A stretch of 12,860 nucleotides of DNA from Campylobacteraceae bacterium (lineage in GTDB: Bacteria > Campylobacterota > Campylobacteria > Campylobacterales > UBA6016). The notes beneath the pieces were generated by a model. That model was not told the DNA's origin. It saw nothing but the letters and a program-made list of their open reading frames with translations, and did not search any database. The DNA lies in assembly GCA_022758985.1 (NCBI GenBank), contig JAEMQC010000071.1, positions 1 through 12,860 on the forward strand. The letters are read 5' to 3'. The translations under genes were made by a program, and so were the position numbers. Positions 6,993 through 12,860 of this stretch are shown piece after piece. Within the stretch, counting starts at the first letter, position 1. Each line of letters starts with the position of its first letter.

Positions 6993-7008
6993 ATTACTGC
7001 ACTAAAAT
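6980..7008 (+). promoter_or_regulatory. Candidate sigma-70 promoter of the RND efflux operon
   Basis: TTGACA (6980-6985), a 17-bp spacer, then TAAAAT (7003-7008): a perfect -35, ideal spacing and a 5/6 match to the -10. Transcription would begin near 7015, leaving a leader of about 44 nt before the adaptor ATG. The -35 is inside the right arm of the upstream terminator hairpin. A strong -35 is not usually needed in Campylobacter, so the match could be partly coincidental. Confidence 0.5.
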
Positions 7009-7058
7009 TACTACAAAAAATCTCCCAAATTAAAACTCAACAATATAGGACTTGCTGC

Positions 7059-8195
7059 ATGAGACGACTCTCTATGGTTTTAGCTGCCTCCTCTCTATCT
7101 TTACTTTTGGTTGGATGCGAACGTCCAAAAGCCGCTGGCATGGAGCCGCCACCGCCAGGACCGATTCCGGTAAGCGTAGAAAGCGTAAAAATAGGCGACT
7201 TGCCGGCTATTTTAGAAGCGAATGGGCAAACGCAAGCATTTAATACCGTTCAGGTATATTCAAGGGTTTCAGGCTATCTTCAAAAAAGAAACTACACTGA
7301 AGGCTCGAAAGTATCACAGGGTGATGTTTTATTTACTATAGACCCATCCGACCTTAGTAACTCTAGAGACTCGGCAAAGGCGGCTCTTATGCAAGCGGAG
7401 GCTTCATATGAGAATGCTAAAGCAGTGTTGGCTAGGGTAAAACCGCTTGCCGAGGCAAACGCCGCTAGTAAGCAAGAGCTTGATAATGCGATCGCAAACG
7501 AGAGAACCGCTGCTGCGGCAGTGGCTAGCGCAAAAGCCGCACTCTCTCAGGCCGAGCTAAATCTCGGATATACAAAGATAAAAGCGCCGGTTTCTGGTTT
7601 TGTAGATAAATCAAAAATAGATGTAGGAACCTATATTAGCGCTGGTGCAAACGGCCTTTTGACCACCGTATACCAAACGGATCCGATGTATGTAAACTTT
7701 AGCTTTAGCGAAAACCAAAGACTTGCATATCAAAACGCAATAGCTTCAGGCAGGCTCGTCGCCCCAAAAGATGGTAAATACGAAGTTGAGCTTACGATGT
7801 CAGATGGTACAGTGCTAAACAGAAGCGGAAAAATCGACTTTACGGCCCCTTTTTTTGATACGGCTACCGGTACTATGGGATATAGGGCCATCTTCAAAAA
7901 TAGCGATGCGAGACTGGCGCCCGGTCAGTTTGTAAGAGTAAGAGTCAAGGGGCTAGTCTGGAAAAACTCCGTTTTTGTTCCTCAAAAAGCTGTGCTTACT
8001 GGCGAAAAAGGCAAATTCGTTTATGTGTATGAAGCAAATAATACTGTCTCCGCAAGAGCTATTCAGATAGGCGAATGGGTAGATAAAAACGTAGTGGTCA
8101 CAAGCGGCCTTGCGGGTGGCGAAAAGATAGCCGTAGACGGTCTTGTCAAACTAAAGCCGGGCGCTCCGGTAACTGTTTTTGGCAACAAACAGTAA
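7059..8195 (+). CDS. RND efflux periplasmic adaptor (membrane fusion) lipoprotein, AcrA/MexA/CmeA type
   Basis: 378 residues. Bridges the inner-membrane pump and the outer-membrane channel of a tripartite multidrug pump. The signal peptide ends in a lipobox L17-V-G-C20, so the mature protein is lipid-anchored at the inner membrane. A proline-rich linker follows (residues 30-35). Lipoyl half-domains are at about 63-98 (SRVSGYLQKRNYTEG) and 171-195 (YTKIKAPVSGFVDKS). Between them is an alanine-rich coiled-coil hairpin (99-170) whose turn carries R126-x3-L130-x6-S137, the RLS motif that contacts TolC-like tips. Beta-barrel and membrane-proximal domains make up the rest. The start follows AGGA at 7047-7050. 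It is the first gene of the operon, 12 nt before the pump gene. The order adaptor–pump–channel resembles cmeABC, but the sequence did not look close enough to CmeA for me to assign that symbol. Confidence 0.93.
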   Translation: MRRLSMVLAASSLSLLLVGCERPKAAGMEPPPPGPIPVSVESVKIGDLPAILEANGQTQAFNTVQVYSRVSGYLQKRNYTEGSKVSQGDVLFTIDPSDLSNSRDSAKAALMQAEASYENAKAVLARVKPLAEANAASKQELDNAIANERTAAAAVASAKAALSQAELNLGYTKIKAPVSGFVDKSKIDVGTYISAGANGLLTTVYQTDPMYVNFSFSENQRLAYQNAIASGRLVAPKDGKYEVELTMSDGTVLNRSGKIDFTAPFFDTATGTMGYRAIFKNSDARLAPGQFVRVRVKGLVWKNSVFVPQKAVLTGEKGKFVYVYEANNTVSARAIQIGEWVDKNVVVTSGLAGGEKIAVDGLVKLKPGAPVTVFGNKQ

Positions 8196-8207
8196 AAGGT
8201 ATTTTTG

Positions 8208-11200
8208 ATGTTTAGTAAATACTTTATAAACAAGCCTGTTCTCTCCGCCGTTATAGCGGCTATCATAATGATACTGGGCTTTACGGCGATAAAAAGCTTG
8301 CCGATTTCACAGTTTCCAAATCTTACTCCGCCGACGGTCGTCGTGACGGCTTCCTATCCGGGCGCCGATGCCGAAACGATTGCGAATAATATTTTGACTC
8401 CACTTGAGGCGCAAATAGCTGGCGCTGACGGACTTATGTATATGACTGGCAAGGCGTCAGCTATGTCTGGAACAGCTACGATAACTTGTACGTTTAATAT
8501 AGGCGTAAATCAAGATTTGGCGGCCGTCGATATACAAAACCGTATAAACTCCGTACTCTCTCTTTTGCCTCAAACCACGAGAGACCTCGGCGTATCGGTA
8601 GAGAAGAGAACATCCGACATTTTGCTTATCGTGTCCGTAACATCGCCTGACGGCAGTATGTCCGATACACAGATAAGCAACTATATACTAACGAATATGC
8701 TTGACGAGATCAAGAAAATTCCCGGCGCCGGAAGGTCTCAGATATTCGGCAGAAAAGACTATGCAATAAGGGTTTGGACGGATCCGGACAAGATGGCAAA
8801 ACTAGGCGTTACGACCTCAGATATATCGTTAGCCATCAAGGATCAAAATATCCAAGTGGCTCCCGGAAGAATAGGGCAGGCGCCGACAGCTCCGGAGCAG
8901 ATGTGGACTATGCAGCTAACCAGCAAAGGCAGGTTTTCTACTCCGGAAGAGTTTGAGAATATAATTATCCGCTCAAACTCTGACGGCTCTTCGATTAAGC
9001 TAAAAGATGTAGCCAAAATAGAGCTTGGAAGTCAAAACTACGAGTATTTCGCAAGAGTAAACGGCAAACCGGCAGCGGTTATCGGTATATTCGCCGATAC
9101 AAACGCAAATGCGCTAGATACCGCAGATGCGGTATATAAAAAGATGGAAGAGTTGTCGAAAAAATTCCCTCCGGGCATAGAGTATACAATACCTTACGAC
9201 ACGACCCAGTTTATTAAGATATCAATCCAAGAGGTTGTCAAGACTCTTATGGAAGCGATAATCTTGGTGAGTCTTGTAATCTATCTGTTCTTGCAAAGCT
9301 GGAGAGCCGCACTTATTCCTATACTATCAGTTCCTGTCTCTCTAACTGGTGCATTTATAGGTATGTATCTGCTCGGATACTCTATCAATACGTTGACGCT
9401 GTTTGGTCTGGTGCTCGCCATCGGTATAGTCGTCGATGACGCCATAGTCGTCATCGAGAATATGGAGAGGATACTTCAGACCGAAAAGCTAAAGCCTAGA
9501 GAGGCCGCACTAAAGGCTATGATGCAGGTATCCGGCCCCGTTATCGCGATAGTTCTGGTGATGTGTGCCGTATTTATACCGGCTACGTTTGTCGGCGGTA
9601 TGACCGGGCAGCTCTACAAGCAGTTTGCTGCGACGATAGCCATATCGGTCGTATTCTCTGGTTTTATGGCTATTACGTTCGCTCCGGCGATAGGTGCGCT
9701 CATACTAAAGCAGCATGAAGCCGAACCGGCTAGATTCTTTAGATGGTTTAACGCCAAATTTGCGTTAATGACCGATAACTACGTTAAGCGTTCCGGTTGG
9801 ATGATAAGAAAATCGTCTTTAGTGTTTTTGGTATATCTATCTACGTACGGTTTTATTTACTTTTTTAACAAGACGCTTCCTACGGCGTTTGTTCCTATGG
9901 AGGATCAGGGTTATTTTATTACCAGCATAAACCTTCCTGACGGTGCGACTACGAATAGGACTGTAGAGGTTGTAAAAGAGGTTGAAAAGATACTCAAACA
10001 AGAGCCGACCGTAGCTATGTTTACAGCAATTACTGGTCTTAATATTATGACGTTTTCACAGGAGCCAAACTCAGCTACGATATTTGTTAGGCTAAAACCG
10101 TGGAGCGAGAGGAAGACGAAAGAGCTTAGTCTATTTGGAGCACTTGGTTCCGTAGGTAAAAAATATGGACAGATAAAAGAGGCGAACGTCATAGCTATGC
10201 CGCCTCCGCCTATCAGGGGTATGGGGCCCTCAGATATGTTTAGCTTCAAGTTACTGCAGATGGGCGATACCAATATGACGAAGCTTGCCGGGACGACAAA
10301 CGATTTTCTAAAAAAACTAAAAGACGAAAAAGCGCTCAAAATGTCGTTTACTACGATGCGGGCAGACACCCCTACGCTAATGGTTGAGGTTGACAGGGAA
10401 AAAGCGAAGTCGTTTGGGGTGGCTATATCCGATATTTTTACAACCTTGCAATCTAGCATCGGCTACATCAACGTCAATCAGTTCGATAAAAACGGAAAGA
10501 CCTATTGGGTGCAGGTGCAATCAGATGCAGAGTTTAGAAGTAAGCCGGAAGATATAGGTAAGGCATGGGTGAGAAGCTCTAGCGGCAAACTTCTGCCGCT
10601 TTCAAACTTCGTAAGAGTGCATCCGTCAAGCGCACCTTCTACGATTGAGCATTTCAACGGCTCTTTAGCTACGACTATTATGGGCTCTCCTGCGACCGGA
10701 TTTAGCTCCGGGGAGATTATAAAACTACTTGAGCATCTAGGCGATACCGTTTTGCCAGGCAATACTACGTATGACTGGGAAGGGCTATATCTGCAAGAAA
10801 AACTGGTCGGCTCAAAAGCCTTTGTTATTATGGCGTTTGCTCTTGTGCTTGTGTATCTGATTTTAGCTGCGCTATATGAGAAATGGATGCTTCCTATATC
10901 GATTATGCTTGCGGTTCCGTACGGTATAGCGGGCGCTTATGCGGTAGTCTGGGTAATTCCGTTTTTAAATAACAACGTATTTTTTCAGATAGGGCTTCTG
11001 ACGCTCATAGGATTGTCTGCGAAAAATGCGATTCTTGTCGTAGAGTTTGCTGAGGATCAAAGAAAAGAGGGTAAAAGCATATATGACGCTACGATGGAGG
11101 CCGCAAGGCTGAGATTTAGGCCGATGATGATGACGTCGGTTGCGTTCTTGGCTGGAATGCTGCCACTCATTATGAGTTCTGGCGCCGGAGCGATGAGTAG

Positions 11201-11342
11201 GTTTTCGATAGGCGTAGCGATGTTTGGCGGTATGATGGCGGCTACGTTTATAGAGAGGTTCTTTATTCCTTTCTTGTACTACTGGGTTGCTACGGCTAGA
11301 GAGAAAATTTTGGCAAAAAGAGGAGCAGCAGATGAAAACTAG
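8208..11342 (+). CDS. RND multidrug efflux pump, HAE-1 family (AcrB/MexB/CmeB-like inner-membrane transporter)
   Basis: 1044 residues, standard for the hydrophobe/amphiphile efflux-1 family. Homotrimeric proton/drug antiporter of the inner membrane. The proton-relay residues are all visible: D410-D411 in TM4 (GIVVDDAIVV), K939 in TM10 (GLSAKNAILVVEF), R971 and T976 in TM11 (FRPMMMTSVAF). The N-terminal TM1 and LPISQFPNLTPP entry, the two large periplasmic loops (about 40-330 and 560-865) and the TM2-6 and TM8-12 blocks are intact. No truncation is seen. I choose the ATG at 8208 because AAAAGG (8194-8199) sits 8 nt upstream; a TTG one codon earlier (8205) is a less likely start. It overlaps the outer-membrane gene by 11 nt. 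Substrates cannot be read from the sequence; the family exports antibiotics, bile salts, dyes and detergents. Confidence 0.97.
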   Translation: MFSKYFINKPVLSAVIAAIIMILGFTAIKSLPISQFPNLTPPTVVVTASYPGADAETIANNILTPLEAQIAGADGLMYMTGKASAMSGTATITCTFNIGVNQDLAAVDIQNRINSVLSLLPQTTRDLGVSVEKRTSDILLIVSVTSPDGSMSDTQISNYILTNMLDEIKKIPGAGRSQIFGRKDYAIRVWTDPDKMAKLGVTTSDISLAIKDQNIQVAPGRIGQAPTAPEQMWTMQLTSKGRFSTPEEFENIIIRSNSDGSSIKLKDVAKIELGSQNYEYFARVNGKPAAVIGIFADTNANALDTADAVYKKMEELSKKFPPGIEYTIPYDTTQFIKISIQEVVKTLMEAIILVSLVIYLFLQSWRAALIPILSVPVSLTGAFIGMYLLGYSINTLTLFGLVLAIGIVVDDAIVVIENMERILQTEKLKPREAALKAMMQVSGPVIAIVLVMCAVFIPATFVGGMTGQLYKQFAATIAISVVFSGFMAITFAPAIGALILKQHEAEPARFFRWFNAKFALMTDNYVKRSGWMIRKSSLVFLVYLSTYGFIYFFNKTLPTAFVPMEDQGYFITSINLPDGATTNRTVEVVKEVEKILKQEPTVAMFTAITGLNIMTFSQEPNSATIFVRLKPWSERKTKELSLFGALGSVGKKYGQIKEANVIAMPPPPIRGMGPSDMFSFKLLQMGDTNMTKLAGTTNDFLKKLKDEKALKMSFTTMRADTPTLMVEVDREKAKSFGVAISDIFTTLQSSIGYINVNQFDKNGKTYWVQVQSDAEFRSKPEDIGKAWVRSSSGKLLPLSNFVRVHPSSAPSTIEHFNGSLATTIMGSPATGFSSGEIIKLLEHLGDTVLPGNTTYDWEGLYLQEKLVGSKAFVIMAFALVLVYLILAALYEKWMLPISIMLAVPYGIAGAYAVVWVIPFLNNNVFFQIGLLTLIGLSAKNAILVVEFAEDQRKEGKSIYDATMEAARLRFRPMMMTSVAFLAGMLPLIMSSGAGAMSRFSIGVAMFGGMMAATFIERFFIPFLYYWVATAREKILAKRGAADEN
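11321..11325 (+). promoter_or_regulatory. Ribosome-binding site of the outer-membrane factor gene
   Basis: AGGAG, 6 nt before the ATG at 11332, located inside the last codons of the pump gene. It decides the start: the longer frame beginning at 11287 would add 15 residues ahead of the lipoprotein signal and has no such site. Confidence 0.8.
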
Positions 11343-12762
11343 AGTTTTGATACCGCTCTCCTTGGCGGCTATTTTGTCTGGATGCGCTATAGGTCCTGAT
11401 TACGTGAAGCCGGCTTTTGAGGCGCCTAAGAGTTTTAAAAACTCGTCGGCACAAGATAGCAACAAAAGTGAAATAGATTCGAGATGGTGGCAGGCTTTCG
11501 GTGATGAAGGGTTGTCAAAGGCCGTCGATACGGCGCTGGCGGCAAACTACGACATTAAGATAGCCTCTTCGCAAGTAGAGGCCGTTTTAGGGCAGTTCGA
11601 TCAGGCCAAATCGTATCTATATCCGCATATAAACGCAAACGGCTCGTATGATAGAAAAGGGGTCAGGGGCTCAACGTCAAACAATCTTAATAATGGAATT
11701 ACCTCGACTTATGCGGCGTCGCTTAATATGGTTAGCTATGAGATAGACCTATTCGGAAAAGTGCGTAGAGCTACGGAAGCCGCAAGGGCGATGCTGCTTG
11801 CTAGCGAGTACAACAGAAGAACGGTGCAGCTCTCTGTAGCATCAGGCGTAGCTGCTTCGTATATCAGGCTCTCTTCCTTGCAGACTCAAATTGCTATAGC
11901 CAAAGAAAACGTCGTTGCAAGCGCCGAAATAGAGAAAAATACCAAAGTAAAGTATGAGCTAGGAAGCGCCTCCGAGACGGACTTGCTCCAATCGGTAGCC
12001 GCACTTGAAAACGCAAAAGCGGCGCTCTCGAGTCTGGAGGCTTCCAAAATAGCGGAAGAGGCCGTATTTAACGTGCTTCTTGGAAGAAACCCGCAGACCA
12101 TCGAGGTTTCCAAGCTCTCATCTATTAAGGTGCCACAGGTGCCGGCCGGGGTTCCTAGCGAGGTGCTTCTCAGACGTCCGGACGTGCATGCTGCAGAGCA
12201 GAATTTGATAGCCGCAAACGCCAAAATCGGTGTGGCGAGAGGCGCATATTTCCCTAGCATTAGCCTAACCGGAATGGTCGGAAACCAGAGCTCGCAGCTG
12301 AATAAACTATTTGCGTCCCCCACTAGAATATGGCAGTTTACCCCTGCCGTCAATATCCCTATCTTCTCGGCAGGATACATAGCCGGACAGGTAAGAGAGG
12401 CGGAGGCCTCGAAGGAGCAAGCGTTAGCAAGCTACCAAAAGGCTATAGTTGCAGCTTTTAACGACGCAGATAGCGCAATAGGTCAAAACTTCCATGCAAA
12501 AGAGCAGGCCGCATCAAACCAAAAAAGAGCCGATGCTATGAAAAAAGTCTTTGCCCAAGCTAAGCTTAAGTATGAGGTAGGTTTGATATCTTACTCAGAT
12601 ATGCTTTTGGCACAGCAAAACTGGCTAGCCGCCGAGCAGCAGGCGGCAATCTCGAAACAAAATGCGGCAATCAGCGCAGTAAATCTTTATAAGGCTCTCG
12701 GCGGAGGCTGGAGTGAAAAAGATTTGCCTGATTTGCCTAGTTTTTTGCCTGCCGGAAGGTAA
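11332..12762 (+). CDS. Outer-membrane efflux lipoprotein, NodT/OprM/CmeC family
   Basis: 476 residues. Trimeric outer-membrane channel that completes the tripartite pump. The lipoprotein signal is clear: residues 1-17, lipobox L15-S-G-C18, followed by AIGPDYVKP, the stretch typical of NodT-type factors. Two tandem OEP repeats are visible. The first covers about residues 55-240 and includes ASLNMVSYEIDLFGKVRRA. The second starts near 275 with LLRRPDVHAAEQNLIAANA and RGAYFPSISLTGMVGN and continues through the LKYEVGLISYSDMLLAQQNWL segment near 415-440. Long alanine- and glutamine-rich helices form the periplasmic tunnel. The gene overlaps the pump by 11 nt, so pump and channel synthesis are coupled. 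It is the last recognisable gene of the operon; no convincing terminator follows within the window. Confidence 0.95.
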   Translation: MKTRVLIPLSLAAILSGCAIGPDYVKPAFEAPKSFKNSSAQDSNKSEIDSRWWQAFGDEGLSKAVDTALAANYDIKIASSQVEAVLGQFDQAKSYLYPHINANGSYDRKGVRGSTSNNLNNGITSTYAASLNMVSYEIDLFGKVRRATEAARAMLLASEYNRRTVQLSVASGVAASYIRLSSLQTQIAIAKENVVASAEIEKNTKVKYELGSASETDLLQSVAALENAKAALSSLEASKIAEEAVFNVLLGRNPQTIEVSKLSSIKVPQVPAGVPSEVLLRRPDVHAAEQNLIAANAKIGVARGAYFPSISLTGMVGNQSSQLNKLFASPTRIWQFTPAVNIPIFSAGYIAGQVREAEASKEQALASYQKAIVAAFNDADSAIGQNFHAKEQAASNQKRADAMKKVFAQAKLKYEVGLISYSDMLLAQQNWLAAEQQAAISKQNAAISAVNLYKALGGGWSEKDLPDLPSFLPAGR

Positions 12763-12860
12763 AAATAGATATTTTTTCGTGAAAATAAGAGTTTTGGGAG
12801 TAAAATAGGTTTATTTTTAGCAAAATGGATCGTTTTTGAAACAAGAGTTTTTAAAAGAGT
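12763..12860. other. AT-rich 3' end of the window, possible start of another gene
   Basis: 98 bp. There are only weak A/T-only inverted repeats, such as AAAAATA-GA-TATTTTT at 12761-12776, and no solid terminator. A TTG at 12836-12838 opens a frame (MKQEFLKE if translated) to the window edge with GGA about 8-9 nt upstream. It could be the start of the next gene, but eight codons are not enough to judge. Confidence 0.25.

Noticed and set aside
9911..10459. 182-codon open frame on the minus strand inside the pump gene
   Set aside because: Opposite an intact HAE-1 coding region with full motifs. The serine/phenylalanine-rich product looks like antisense of coding DNA.
11287..11331. Upstream-extended start for the outer-membrane factor
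   Set aside because: It would put 15 charged residues before a perfect lipoprotein signal peptide and lacks the AGGAG spacing seen for the ATG at 11332.
11886..12380. 164-codon open frame on the minus strand inside the outer-membrane factor gene
   Set aside because: Antisense shadow of a well-supported gene, with no initiation signals.
12761..12776. Hairpin AAAAATA-GA-TATTTTT after the outer-membrane factor gene
   Set aside because: Pure A/T stem with a two-base loop; too unstable to be called a terminator.

Overview
The window looks like chromosome from a Campylobacterota bacterium, most likely a Campylobacter of intermediate GC content. This is inferred from three things. The gene order pyrD – M16 peptidase – dapA – short-chain reductase matches the order I recall for Campylobacter jejuni. 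Genes are densely packed with start/stop overlaps. The reading frames are A-rich, favour AGA for arginine and use some TTG starts. I see no rRNA, tRNA, CRISPR array, insertion sequence or phage gene. It is mostly an ordinary housekeeping region plus a drug-efflux operon.

Left half, minus strand (about 5763 down to 1): seven genes read as one block, pyrD, an M16 zinc peptidase, dapA, a FabL-type SDR, pgsA, an M50 site-2 protease (rseP) and the first 42 codons of a YggS/PLP-homeostasis gene that runs off the left edge. Four of the six junctions overlap by 1 or 4 bases and the other two are 7 and 13 bases, so the block is almost certainly one transcript with translational coupling. A TATAAT box upstream of pyrD is the best promoter candidate. 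The products cover pyrimidine synthesis, lysine/diaminopimelate synthesis, fatty-acid and phospholipid synthesis, and envelope proteolysis.

The main anomaly is in the M16 peptidase. A single in-frame TAG at 3674-3676 interrupts a frame that otherwise stays open to a TGA overlapping the dapA start (3389). The last 94 residues are intact after the stop, so this is a very recent nonsense mutation, a sequencing/assembly error, or a read-through stop.

Right half, plus strand: a monocistronic D,D-carboxypeptidase (S11 family) with a signal peptide and a strongly cationic lysine-rich tail, closed by a perfect 12-bp-stem terminator. A tripartite RND efflux operon follows: lipoprotein adaptor, HAE-1 inner-membrane pump and NodT-type outer-membrane lipoprotein, with a 12-nt gap and then an 11-nt overlap. 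The right arm of the terminator hairpin contains a perfect TTGACA, 17 bp from a TAAAAT, so terminator and efflux promoter appear to be interlocked. No regulator gene lies beside the pump in this window.

I did not find a convincing undescribed system. The observations most worth checking are the interrupted M16 gene, the terminator/promoter/palindrome overlap, the cationic tail of the carboxypeptidase and the FabL-type reductase.
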